Below, one piece after another: positions 14,643-23,247 of a stretch of 64,000 nt of DNA. The DNA comes from Steroidobacter gossypii (GTDB taxonomy: Bacteria > Pseudomonadota > Gammaproteobacteria > Steroidobacterales > Steroidobacteraceae): the NCBI RefSeq assembly GCF_016801985.1, contig NZ_JAEVLS010000002.1:1054001-1118000 (forward strand), written 5' to 3'. The notes under the pieces were generated by a model that was not told the origin of the DNA, searched no databases, and saw only the letters and a list, made by a program, of their open reading frames with translations. Each line of letters begins with the position of its first letter. Position 1 is the stretch's first letter. Position numbers and translations under genes: made by a program.

Positions 14643-17522
14643 ATGTCGAATCTCACGTCTCGTCGGTCGCTGCGCGTCGCTATCTCCAAGCGTTTGGGGA
14701 CTGCGCTGGCATGCGCCTCGCTGACCTCGCTCAGTGTCGATGCGCAAGAAGCGTCGATCGCAGAAGGTCCCATCGATTCAGTCACCGTCACAGGCAGTCG
14801 CATCGCGCGTGACGGCTACGATGCGCCCACGCCGGTGAGCGTGCTCGGTGCGGAAGAGATCCAGACTTCAGGCACGGCGAACGTCGCCGATTTCGTGAAT
14901 ACGCTGCCTTCCGTGCTCGGTAGCTCGACCGCATCCAACTCATCCGGCTCGTTGAGCAACGGTCTGGCGGGCATCGCTGCGCTGAACCTGCGCTCACTGG
15001 GCACGAATCGAACGCTGGTGCTGCTCGACGGCCAGCGCTCGGTGGCCTCGGCGTCCACCGGCGCCGTCGATATCAATACATTCCCGCAAGCACTCATCGA
15101 GCGGGTGGAAATCGTCACGGGCGGCGCATCCGCGGCGTACGGATCGGACGCTGTCGGTGGCGTGGTCAACTTCATTTTGGATCGCGGCTTCACCGGCGTG
15201 AAGACCGATTATCAATACGGCGTCACGACGTACGACGACAATCCCAACCACACCTTCACGCTGGCGGCAGGCGGGCCGTTCGCGGGTGGTCGCGGCCATG
15301 TGCTGTTCAGCAGCGAATATTTCACCCAGGACGGAGTGCACACCATCGACCGCGACTGGAACGACCGGGGCGTTTTCCAGATCAACAATCCGAACTACAC
15401 GCCGACCAACGGCGAACCGTTCCGCTTGGTGGGCCCGAACATGGCGCCGAGCCAGCACACGCCGGGCGGTCTGATCGTCAGCGGCCCGCTGCGGGGCACT
15501 TACTTCGGCACGATCGATGCGGCGACCGGGCGGGCGACCGTGGGCCAGCTGGCGTATGGCGTCACCAGCGCGAGCAATCCATGGATGATCGGCGGCGACT
15601 GGGAATACACGAGCCTCGGACATGCAAGCAGCAATTCGCTGGCCCCGGACGAGGAGCGGCGCACGATCTTCGGTCGGGCGAGCTTCGAGCTCACGCCGAC
15701 CGTGACCTTGTTCGCGCAGGTGTCGCACAACGAGTATCAAGGGTTGAGCTATTACCAGCAGACGCCCAACGTCGGCAATGTCACGATTCGCGCCGACAAC
15801 GCCTTTCTGCCCGACTCGGTGCGACAGCAGATCGCGCAGTACAATGCTGCCAACGATCCCGATATCGCTTCGTTCGTGATGGGCACGACCAACGCGGGTA
15901 TTCCCGCTGCCGGCAGCGACAACGAGCGCGAGGTGAATCGTTATCTGCTCGGCGCCGACGGCGACTTCGCTTTGCTCGGCCGCGATTGGCATTGGGATAC
16001 CTATTTCCAGCGCGGCGTCGCGAAGCTCGATGAAAGGCTCATCAACACCTGGAATAACGCCCGCATGGCGCTGGCGCAGGACGCAGTCGTGCATCCGACG
16101 ACCGGCGAAATCGTGTGTCGCTCGTCGATCGCCGATCCGGGCAATGGCTGCGTGCCCATCAATCGCATCGGCATCGGCGGGGTGACGCAAGCGGCGCTCG
16201 ATTACATCATTCCGGGCAATCCGTACCGCGAGCAGGAGCTGACGCAGGATGTCGCGGCATTCAACTTCGCGACCAACGATGTCGTCAGCACGTGGGCCGG
16301 CCCGGTGTCGCTGGCGTTCGGCGCCGAGTGGCGCAAGGAGAAGATCGACGGCTTCGTCGAGACGCAGTATCAGGCCGGCTGGCTGTACGGCAATTATCTG
16401 GTCACCCAGGGCGACTATCACGTCACCGAAGGCTATGTCGAAACGGTGGTGCCGTTGTGGGAGGGACTGGATTTCAACGGCGCGCTGCGCCTGACGGATT
16501 ACAGTATCTCCGGCAACGTCGAGACCTGGAAGGCGGGCCTGACGTATCAGCCCATCCAGGACCTGAAGTTCCGGGTCACCAGTTCCAAAGACATTCGTGC
16601 CCCGAATCTCAACGAACTGTTCGCCGCGGGCACGGCGCGCACCAACACGGTGAATGTGCCGCCGAGCAACCAGGCCGTGCAGTTCGTGCAGAAGCAGACC
16701 GGCAGCCTGGCGCTGCAGCCCGAAGAAGCCGAGTCGCTCGGCATCGGCATGGTCGTGACGCCGTCGTTCGTGCCGGGGCTGGCCTTTTCGATCGATTATT
16801 TCGACATCGAGATCCAGGACGCGATCGGCACGGTGACCGCGCAGAACACCGTCGACCTGTGCTTCGAGCAGGGCGTGCAAGCGTTCTGTGACAACATCAG
16901 CTATGTTACCTCGGGCGATGTGCAGCAAATCTCGGAGATCCTGCTGGTACCGTTCAACTTCGCCAGCCAGCGAACCAAGGGGCTCGATATCGAAGCCAGC
17001 TACCGGTTGCCGTTGGGACACGGCGACCTGTCGCTGCGCGCACTGGCGACGCACTACCTCGAGAACAGCATCGACAACGGTATCGATTTCCCGGTCGACT
17101 ACGCCGGCGTGAACCAGGGTGGCAATGCCACGCCCGACTGGAGTTATCGACTGAGCGCGACTTACGTGCTCGACGTGCTGTCGTTGTCGCTGATCGGGCG
17201 CGGAGTCAGCGGCGGCGTTTATAACAACTCGTTCATCGAATGCGTCAGCGACTGCCCGACCTCGACCGTCGAACATCGCACCATCAACGACAACGATATC
17301 GGCGGCGCGTTCTACGTGGACGCATCGGCAACGTACTCGTTTGCCATGGGGCCGGCCGAGGCCGAAGCGTTCCTATCGATTCGCAATCTGTTCAATACCG
17401 ATCCGGAGCGGGTCGGCAACGGCCCGGATGGCAACAACATTCCTGCCTATCCGCAGACCAACCGCATCCTCTATGACACCATGGGCCGGGTGTTCCGGCT
17501 CGGCGTGCGCATGTCGTTCTAA
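14643..17522 (+). CDS. TonB-dependent receptor under glycine riboswitch control
   Basis: A 959-residue outer-membrane receptor. An N-terminal export signal (ISKRLGTALACASLTSLSVDAQ) is followed by the TonB-box-like region DSVTVTGSRIARDGYDAPTPVSVLGAEEI and a plug with LRSLGTNRTLVLLDGQR, TGGASAAYGSDAVGGVVNFIL. The rest is a 22-strand-type barrel ending GRVFRLGVRMSF. It belongs to the large oligosaccharide/peptide-type TonB receptor group (TonB_dep_Rec_b-barrel) common in Caulobacter and Xanthomonas. It lies behind the tandem glycine riboswitch and 18 nt before an exported M20 amidohydrolase, so a glycine-containing peptide or N-acylglycine is a reasonable substrate guess. A paralogue with the same start motifs is at 38263-41340. 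Confidence 0.92.
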   Translation: MSNLTSRRSLRVAISKRLGTALACASLTSLSVDAQEASIAEGPIDSVTVTGSRIARDGYDAPTPVSVLGAEEIQTSGTANVADFVNTLPSVLGSSTASNSSGSLSNGLAGIAALNLRSLGTNRTLVLLDGQRSVASASTGAVDINTFPQALIERVEIVTGGASAAYGSDAVGGVVNFILDRGFTGVKTDYQYGVTTYDDNPNHTFTLAAGGPFAGGRGHVLFSSEYFTQDGVHTIDRDWNDRGVFQINNPNYTPTNGEPFRLVGPNMAPSQHTPGGLIVSGPLRGTYFGTIDAATGRATVGQLAYGVTSASNPWMIGGDWEYTSLGHASSNSLAPDEERRTIFGRASFELTPTVTLFAQVSHNEYQGLSYYQQTPNVGNVTIRADNAFLPDSVRQQIAQYNAANDPDIASFVMGTTNAGIPAAGSDNEREVNRYLLGADGDFALLGRDWHWDTYFQRGVAKLDERLINTWNNARMALAQDAVVHPTTGEIVCRSSIADPGNGCVPINRIGIGGVTQAALDYIIPGNPYREQELTQDVAAFNFATNDVVSTWAGPVSLAFGAEWRKEKIDGFVETQYQAGWLYGNYLVTQGDYHVTEGYVETVVPLWEGLDFNGALRLTDYSISGNVETWKAGLTYQPIQDLKFRVTSSKDIRAPNLNELFAAGTARTNTVNVPPSNQAVQFVQKQTGSLALQPEEAESLGIGMVVTPSFVPGLAFSIDYFDIEIQDAIGTVTAQNTVDLCFEQGVQAFCDNISYVTSGDVQQISEILLVPFNFASQRTKGLDIEASYRLPLGHGDLSLRALATHYLENSIDNGIDFPVDYAGVNQGGNATPDWSYRLSATYVLDVLSLSLIGRGVSGGVYNNSFIECVSDCPTSTVEHRTINDNDIGGAFYVDASATYSFAMGPAEAEAFLSIRNLFNTDPERVGNGPDGNNIPAYPQTNRILYDTMGRVFRLGVRMSF

Positions 17523-17540
17523 TCCGAAGGAGACCCACAA

Positions 17541-19134
17541 GTGATCAAGACGAGCATTGCAGTCCTCGCCGCGTTGTTCGCTCCCGCCGTGTTTGCGCAG
17601 CCCGGAATTGAAGCAGGCGACGCTAGCCGGCGTCGACAAGCGCGCCAAGCTGGTTCAGGAGATGGTGGATTCGATTTTCAGTTTCGCCGAGCCGGGCTTC
17701 CAGGAGTTCCGCACCTCCGAATACATCACCGGCATTCTGGAGAAGAACGGCTTCAAGGTGCAGCGTGGGGTGGCGGGCATTCCCACCGCCTGGACCGCGA
17801 CGTGGGGCGAGAGCGGTCCGTTGATCGCCCTCGGCAGCGACATCGATGCGCTGTTGGGCCTCTCGCAAGTGCCAGGCTCGGCCACCATCAAACCGCAGCT
17901 GGTTGGTGCGCCGGGCCATGGTGAGGGTCACAACTCCGGCATGCCGGCCGTGGTCGCCGCGGCGCTGTCGGTCAAGGAAGTGATGCAGAAGAACAAGATC
18001 CAGGGCCGGCTGATGCTCTGGCCGGGCGTGGCGGAGGAGTTGCTCGCCACCAAGGCGTTCTACGTGCGCGCCGGCCTGTTCGAAGGCGTCGATGCCTCCA
18101 TCTTCACGCATGTCAGCAAGGATCTGAGCACATCGTGGGGCCCGGCCGGCAACAACGGCATGGTGTCGGTCGAATATACGTTCAGCGGCAAGACCGCGCA
18201 TTCGGCGGGCTCGCCCTGGTCGGGGCGCAGCGCGCTCGACGGCGTCGAACTGATGAACATCGCATGGAACATGCGACGCGAGCATCTGCCGCTGACGCAA
18301 CGCTCGCATTACGTGATCACCAATGGCGGCGGCCAGCCGAACGTCGTGCCCGGCGAGGGCACCGTCTGGTACTACTTCCGGGACCAGACCTTTCCGGCGA
18401 TTCGCGAGCTCTACGAGCTGGGCAACACGATATCCGAAGCGGCGGCGCAGGCCACCGGCACGACCGTCAAACGCCGTGTGCTGGGCTATGCGGCGCCCAA
18501 CTTTGGAAACAAACCGATCGCGGAGGCCGCCTACGAGAACATGAAAGCCATCGGCATGCCGCAGTGGAGCGAGGACGATCAGGCCTTCGCCAAGGCCGTG
18601 CAGGAGGCGAACGGATTCAAGGTGGAGCCGCTGGCCACCGAACTGGCGCCGCTGAGCACGCCGGACAGTCGCGACAGGCCCATGGGAGGCGGCTCGGACG
18701 ATATCGGCGACATCATGTGGACGGTGCCGACCATCACCATTCGGTTCCCATCGAACATTCCCAATACCATCGGCCATAACGTCACCGCGGCGATGGCGAT
18801 GGCGACACCGATCGCGCACAAGGGCGCGGTGACGGGAGCGAAGGCCGTGGCGCTGACCGTGCTCGACCTGATGACGACGCCAGAGTTGCTGGCGAGCGCC
18901 AAGGATTACTTCAACAACGTGCAATTGAAGGACGCCAAGTACGATCCGGTGCTGAGCGCTGAAGATCAGCCAGCCGTTCACCTCAACAAAGAGTTGATGG
19001 AGCGTATCCGGCCGCAAATGGCCAAGTTCTACTACGATCCGAAGAAGTATCGAACCTATCTCGAGCAGCTCGGCGTCGCCTATCCCGGCGTGCCGGGCGC
19101 CAGTGTGTCGCCGGCGGCAGGCGAAGCGCCGTAG
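17541..19134 (+). CDS. Exported M20-family amidohydrolase (AbgB-like), apparent frameshift after signal peptide
   Basis: A GTG at 17541 behind GAAGGAGA opens a clear signal peptide (IKTSIAVLAALFAPAVFAQP), but that frame then fails. The enzyme body, from LKQATLAGVDKRAKLVQEMVD onward, is in the +1 frame. Removing one C from the CCC at 17601-17603 joins the two cleanly (FAQPELKQATLAG), giving about 530 residues. Metal-site regions are GSDIDALLGLSQ, GHGEGHNSGM (AbgB has Cys where Glu stands here), WPGVAEELLATKAF, the TFSGKTAHSAGSPWSGRSALDG dimerisation domain, and a late HNVTAAM. The family hydrolyses N-acyl amino acids and p-aminobenzoyl-glutamate. It shares the transcript of the TonB receptor and glycine riboswitch. 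The shift may be an assembly error or a true lesion; an internal start could still yield a cytoplasmic enzyme. Confidence 0.8.
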
Positions 19135-19151
19135 GAGGACGGACTGTGAAG

Positions 19152-19181
19152 GCTGTGGTGGCAGAAGTTCGCCACCACAGC
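19152..19181. terminator. Hairpin between converging genes
   Basis: GCTGTGGTGGC and GCCACCACAGC form a perfect 11-bp stem with an 8-nt loop, 17 nt after the amidohydrolase stop and 14 nt from the end of the opposite kinase gene. It lacks a T-run on either strand; a shared transcript-end structure is likely. Confidence 0.55.
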
Positions 19182-19195
19182 TGGCGAATCGTGGC

Positions 19196-21910
19196 TCAAG
19201 CGGTGGGGCGCGCCTCGTGCATCAGTGCGTCGAGTTTTTCGCGCTGCTTCGTGTCCGTGTAGAAACGCGTTACGCGTTCGCGAGCCTTGGTGCGGGTTTC
19301 ATCGTCCACACCCGGAGCGCTTTCCAGGATCATATAGCTGCTGGTCAAGTGAGCTTCGGCTTCCGCAAGCTTGCCCTGGCGATACAGGACCTCGCCCAAC
19401 GCGTTCGCCGACCGGGCGGAGCGCCAGGCCGGCGCGTCGGTGCGCTTCCACCGGTTGGCGGCCGCGGTGAGATGAGCTTCCGCATCGACGAGCTTGCCGA
19501 TCTCGGCCAACGCTTCGCCGAGATAATGTTCGGTCGAGGCGATGTACTGATGGTCCGGCGGCAAGGTCTTGGCGAATGTTTCCAACGTGTCGCCGAGCAG
19601 CGCGGCGGCTTCCTCCGGTCGGGATTGTTTCAATAGCACCGTGCTCAACAGCACTTGCAGATAAGCGATCTTCTCGGACGCCGTGCTGCCGGACAGGCGA
19701 TGCGAGTCCAGCGCCTCTCGCGCCAGTTTTTCTGCTTCCTGGCTATCGCCTTGCGCCAGCCGCACCTGCGCCAGCGACGCCAGGGTATCGGCGACCTTGC
19801 TGTTGTTCTTGTAGAGCAGGCGCTGCGCGGCCAGCACGCGATCGAAGATGGGCGCAGCCTCGGCGATGCGACCCTGAAGGAACAGGATTTCGGCGAGGAT
19901 GCCGTCCGCTTTGACGCGATCGGGCTGACGAGCGTCGACGTGACTGTAGATATCGACGGCTTCGCGGGCGGCCGCTTCCGCGGCCACGAGATTGTCGGAC
20001 CACGTGTGAATGTTGGCGATCTCGCTCAAGATGCTGCCCACCTGCGGATCGCGCCGTCCCTTCGCCGCCCGCATCAACTGCAGCGCCTCGGTGAAGGATT
20101 GCAGTGCCAGCGCGGATTGGCTGCGCACGACCTGGAGCTTGCCGGTCTCCGCGAGCAGCCGGGCTTTGAGCTCGGGGCGGATGAAGTCGATCCGACGCGC
20201 CTGCTCGAAGTGCTGGGCAGCTTGCTCGACCAGGCCCGCCTCGCGCTCGGCCATGGCCAGATCGAGGAGGGTGGAGGCGAGCCGCGGGGTGCCGCCAGGC
20301 TCCAGCGCCTGCTCGATATCGAGCGCCTTCTGCAGTTGCTCGGCGGCCTGGTTGGGCAGGCCCATGCGTCGATATGAATTGCCCACGGCTCGCAGCACTC
20401 GCGCTCGAACCGCCGGCTGCTGGTCCAGATTCATCTCTATGTTGCGACTGGCCTGGTCGAGCACCTCACGCGCCGTGAGCTCCTGGCCATAGTTCACAAA
20501 TGGATCGGCCGCCTCGAACACGCCGCCCATGAAATCCGACACGGCTTCGGCACGTTCATATTCACGCGTGGCCACTTCCAACGCGCGCTGAGTGGCCGAT
20601 CGCGAGATGGACAGCATGGTGGTCGTGGCGATCAGGAACACGACGAAGCTGGCGCCGGCGGCGACCGGCCAGCGATGGCGCCGAATGAAACGTTGCGAGT
20701 GATAAACCCAATTGCCTTGTCGCGCCAGGACCGGCTCGTTACCCAGATGGCGTCGAATGTCCGCCATGAGTTGGTCGATGGAGCCATAGCGGTGCTGCGG
20801 CTCCTTACGCATCGCGCGCATGATGATCGCGTCGATGTCGCCGGCGAGCTGGCGTTCCAGCCGCTCAGGCGTGGTCGACCTGGCTCGGCACAGATCGTCG
20901 ATCGTAATCTGTCCATCGGTAGGCGAGGCGTAGCGTGCCGCTTGCACCGCGGCGCTCGGGCGCAATGGATCGTTCACACAGATCGAACGTTCCAGCTCCA
21001 GCTGGCTCGCCGCGGGCGATGACAACGTGTATGGGCGCAAGCCCGTGAGCAATTGATACAGCACGACGCCCAGCGAGTAGACGTCGCTCGCGGTCGTCAC
21101 GCGCTCGCCAAGGATCTGTTCCGGGCTCGCGTACTCGGGCGTGAGCAGCCGGTCGTTCATGCGGGTCAGTTCCGCCAGCGTCAGATCCGAGGCGTTGAGC
21201 AGCTTGGCGATGCCGAAATCCAGCAGCTTCGGCGTTCCATCCGCGGTCACGAGGATGTTGGCTGGCTTGATGTCACGATGCACGATCAGGTGCTGGTGCG
21301 CGAACTGCACGGCGTTGCAGATGCTCAGAAACAGCTCCAGGCGTCCACGCACGTCGAGTTGTTTGCTGTCGCAGTAGCGGTCCACGGCCACGCCGTGGAT
21401 GTACTCCATGATCAGATAGGGCTGATGATTCTCGGTCTCGCCGGCGTCCACCAGGCGGGCGATGTTGGGATGATTCAGGCTCGCGAGGATCTGCCGCTCG
21501 GCCTGGAAACGCAGACCGAAACTCGAGGCCGCGCTTTCATCGATGATCTTGACCGCGACCTGGGCCGAATACGCTTTGTCGGCGCGCTCGCCCAGATACA
21601 CCGTGCCGGAGCCGCCGTGGCCGAGGATGGCAACGATGCGGTAGCGGCCGATCACCTTGTCGAGCATCGCGCGCTGGCGATCCACCGAGGTCTGATCGAT
21701 GGCGTCGCCGATAGCGCGAGAGAGGGGGCCGGCGCCGTGACGCGTCTCATCCTGCGCCAGCAACTCGAGCAGATCCCGGCGTTCTTCTTCGTCGATGGCC
21801 TCGCGCAGCACAAATGATTCGCGTACAGCACGGTCGAGCTTCAGGGCCTGCCCCCAAAGCTCCTCCAATCGTTTCCAGCGCTGCTCGTTCGTCACTCTCG
21901 AAATTGTCAT
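19196..21910 (-). CDS. Membrane Ser/Thr protein kinase with C-terminal TPR repeats
   Basis: A 904-residue protein from the ATG at 21910; a TTG 24 nt upstream is also in frame but weaker. After a helical N-terminus the kinase domain (about residues 85-370) shows ILGHGGSGTVYLGE (P-loop), VAVKII (catalytic Lys), HRDIKPANILV (catalytic Asp), DFGIAKLL and an activation segment ending TPEYASPEQ. A membrane segment (WPVAAGASFVVFLIATTTML, about residue 410) leads to a long array of TPR-like helices (AAEQLQKALDIEQALEPGG; AEKLAREALDSHRLSG; AEAHLTSSYMILESAP), presumably periplasmic. This Hanks-type STPK-TPR architecture is frequent in bacteria with complex development. It is divergent from the secreted repeat-peptide gene. 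Ligand and targets unknown. Confidence 0.9.
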   Translation of the reverse strand: MTISRVTNEQRWKRLEELWGQALKLDRAVRESFVLREAIDEEERRDLLELLAQDETRHGAGPLSRAIGDAIDQTSVDRQRAMLDKVIGRYRIVAILGHGGSGTVYLGERADKAYSAQVAVKIIDESAASSFGLRFQAERQILASLNHPNIARLVDAGETENHQPYLIMEYIHGVAVDRYCDSKQLDVRGRLELFLSICNAVQFAHQHLIVHRDIKPANILVTADGTPKLLDFGIAKLLNASDLTLAELTRMNDRLLTPEYASPEQILGERVTTASDVYSLGVVLYQLLTGLRPYTLSSPAASQLELERSICVNDPLRPSAAVQAARYASPTDGQITIDDLCRARSTTPERLERQLAGDIDAIIMRAMRKEPQHRYGSIDQLMADIRRHLGNEPVLARQGNWVYHSQRFIRRHRWPVAAGASFVVFLIATTTMLSISRSATQRALEVATREYERAEAVSDFMGGVFEAADPFVNYGQELTAREVLDQASRNIEMNLDQQPAVRARVLRAVGNSYRRMGLPNQAAEQLQKALDIEQALEPGGTPRLASTLLDLAMAEREAGLVEQAAQHFEQARRIDFIRPELKARLLAETGKLQVVRSQSALALQSFTEALQLMRAAKGRRDPQVGSILSEIANIHTWSDNLVAAEAAAREAVDIYSHVDARQPDRVKADGILAEILFLQGRIAEAAPIFDRVLAAQRLLYKNNSKVADTLASLAQVRLAQGDSQEAEKLAREALDSHRLSGSTASEKIAYLQVLLSTVLLKQSRPEEAAALLGDTLETFAKTLPPDHQYIASTEHYLGEALAEIGKLVDAEAHLTAAANRWKRTDAPAWRSARSANALGEVLYRQGKLAEAEAHLTSSYMILESAPGVDDETRTKARERVTRFYTDTKQREKLDALMHEARPTA

Positions 21911-22197
21911 AACCAGGGCATGCGGCCGTTGCAACGACCGCCGCGAAGTTTAGATGCGAACGCAAGCGGGCCGCGTCCCACCGGTCCGCAGATCCATGAG
22001 CCCTCAGCCTTGCGACCCGCAGCGAGGGTTTCTCCGCACCGAGAGTACAGCAATCCCCTGATTACCGGGCCAGTGTGACATAACTGGGGCACGGATGCGC
22101 CCATGCCCGTGATGCCCTTCGGAAGAGGGTGTCGCTATGACCTATGAGCCGAGCCGCGAAGGCGCGGGCCTTTCACTTTTCTACGGGAGTCACTCGA

Positions 22198-22560
22198 ATG
22201 CGTATCGTATCTATTGCTGCTTCGTTGGTGTTTGCTGCGGGCATGTTGGTTGGAACGGTGGCCGCGGCAGACGAGACTGCAGGCGGGAAGCGCCCGCTGT
22301 TCGCGGATGAAACGGCTGGCGGCAAGCGGCCCTTGTTTGCCGACGAAACGGCGGGCGGCAAGCGACCTTTGTTTGCTGACGAAACGGCTGGCGGCAAGCG
22401 GCCCTTGTTTGCTGACGAAACGGCTGGCGGCAAGCGACCTTTGTTTGCTGACGAAACGGCCGGTGGCAAGCGACCTTTGTTTGCTGATGAAACGGCTGGC
22501 GGCAAGCGGCCTTTGTTTGCTGACGGAACGGCCGGTGGCAAGCGGCCGCTGTTCGTCTAA
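22198..22560 (+). CDS. Secreted tandem-repeat peptide precursor, eight copies of a 12-residue unit
   Basis: A 120-residue protein from the ATG at 22198 (GGGAG 9 nt upstream; an in-frame start 54 nt earlier would destroy the signal peptide). Residues 1-24 are a signal peptide (MRIVSIAASLVFAAGMLVGT) with cleavage predicted after VAAA. The entire mature region is then eight head-to-tail units DETAGGKRPLFA; only the last differs (Gly for Glu, final Val for Ala). Each unit is charge-neutral, with a Gly-Gly next to a Lys-Arg pair, a layout recalling multi-core peptide precursors. Unit 1 and unit 2 differ in 10 of 12 codons, all synonymously, so selection acts on the peptide. A second small exported peptide follows 24 nt later. 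No named family was recognised; function unknown. Confidence 0.8.
   Translation: MRIVSIAASLVFAAGMLVGTVAAADETAGGKRPLFADETAGGKRPLFADETAGGKRPLFADETAGGKRPLFADETAGGKRPLFADETAGGKRPLFADETAGGKRPLFADGTAGGKRPLFV
22270..22557 (+). repeat. Eight tandem 36-bp coding repeats
   Basis: Eight contiguous 36-bp units fill the mature coding region with no spacers. Inner units (3 to 7) are close to identical, while the first and last differ at many third codon positions. This fits expansion of an old, protein-constrained array. Antisense reading frames through the array also look repetitive but are by-products. Confidence 0.95.
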
Positions 22561-22584
22561 CCCCCACACGAGATGATCATCCTC

Positions 22585-22776
22585 ATGAAAACCGCATATC
22601 TGGTCTCTTGCAGCGTTCTGGTGGTCCTGATGACGACGGTGGTAGGTGCGGTCGGCAGCGACGTTGCGACGCCGAGCAGCACGGTTCAGCAGTCAGCGTC
22701 GGCAGATACCGACCTGCTGGTCCAGCTGAACTCCGCGCCGACCTTCTCGGATTCCACCTTGCGTCGGCCGTTCTGA
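22585..22776 (+). CDS. Small exported peptide, partner of the repeat-peptide gene
   Basis: A 63-residue product from the ATG at 22585; an ATG at 22573 is in frame and would add MIIL. The signal peptide (MKTAYLVSCSVLVVLMTTVVGAVGS) leaves a mature part of about 38 polar residues that ends STLRRPF. This closing basic-Arg-Pro-(Leu)-Phe pattern echoes the KRPLF of each repeat unit in the gene 24 nt upstream, suggesting a shared recognition or processing tag. The two genes probably form one transcript. No known family recognised. Confidence 0.55.
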   Translation: MKTAYLVSCSVLVVLMTTVVGAVGSDVATPSSTVQQSASADTDLLVQLNSAPTFSDSTLRRPF

Positions 22777-22785
22777 TGCAGGGGC

Positions 22786-22813
22786 GGGGCTGATCGACGG
22801 ACCTTTCAGCCCC
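22786..22813 (+). terminator. Hairpin after the secreted-peptide pair
   Basis: GGGGCTGA and TCAGCCCC form an 8-bp stem with a 12-nt loop, 9 nt after the stop of the small peptide gene. There is no T-run, so it is only a candidate terminator. Confidence 0.4.
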
Positions 22814-22860
22814 AATCCAGCCTGAATCCAACCCCTCCCTCCAGCCTCGTGTATCGCACC

Positions 22861-22914
22861 TTGACATCAAACATAGCCCGGTGGTTATATATCGATCCAT
22901 AGCCAACGGGTTAT
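22861..22914 (+). promoter_or_regulatory. arsR promoter with two tandem operators
   Basis: TTGACA (22861-22866) and TTATAT (22885-22890), 18 bp apart, form a strong sigma-70 promoter. Two 16-bp imperfect palindromes overlap it: ATAGCCCGGTGGTTAT (22873-22888) and ATAGCCAACGGGTTAT (22899-22914), 26 bp apart. This is the arrangement expected for autorepression by the ArsR-type regulator encoded directly downstream. Confidence 0.65.
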
Positions 22915-22917
22915 CAA

Positions 22918-23247
22918 TTGCCTAAGCCAGACGTCCGCGACGTGCTCTTCAGAACGCTTGCCGATCCCACGCGGCGGGCGATCTTCGAGCAATTGTGTCG
23001 CGAGGGTGAGCAGACGGTCGGAACGTTGACCACCCATGCCGGGATTTCGCAGCCGGCGGTCTCCAAGCATCTGGGTGTGTTGAAGCAGGCCGGCCTGGTG
23101 CGCGATCGCCATGAAGGTCGGCAGACGCACTACCGGGCGCAACTCGGCGCATTGGCGCCGCTGATCGACTGGACACGCGAGATGGGCGGCTTCTGGGAAC
23201 GCCGTTTCGATCAACTCGAAGATTTACTCAAAAGGATGGACCAATGA
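22918..23247 (+). CDS. ArsR/SmtB-family transcriptional regulator
   Basis: A 109-residue winged-helix regulator that appears to start at TTG, since ADPTRRAIFEQL begins only 15 residues in. The HTH TVGTLTTHAGISQPAVSKHLGVLKQAGLVRDRHEGRQTHY is complete. It lacks the ELCVCDL metal site of metal-sensing ArsR proteins and belongs to the branch linked to SRPBCC proteins (SdpR-like). The stop overlaps the SRPBCC gene start by 4 nt. Two palindromes over its promoter point to autorepression. Confidence 0.88.
   Translation: MPKPDVRDVLFRTLADPTRRAIFEQLCREGEQTVGTLTTHAGISQPAVSKHLGVLKQAGLVRDRHEGRQTHYRAQLGALAPLIDWTREMGGFWERRFDQLEDLLKRMDQ

Noticed and set aside
14994-17276. A 760-codon minus-strand frame opposite the riboswitch-controlled receptor
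   Set aside because: Arg/Val/His-rich low-complexity translation; the plus-strand TonB receptor is unambiguous.
22114-22197. An N-terminal extension or extra small gene ahead of the repeat-peptide gene
   Set aside because: It would bury the signal peptide, lacks a ribosome site, and reads as random sequence.
22270-22557. Possible CRISPR array, suggested by 36-bp repeats
   Set aside because: The units are contiguous with no spacers and encode a constant 12-residue peptide in frame.
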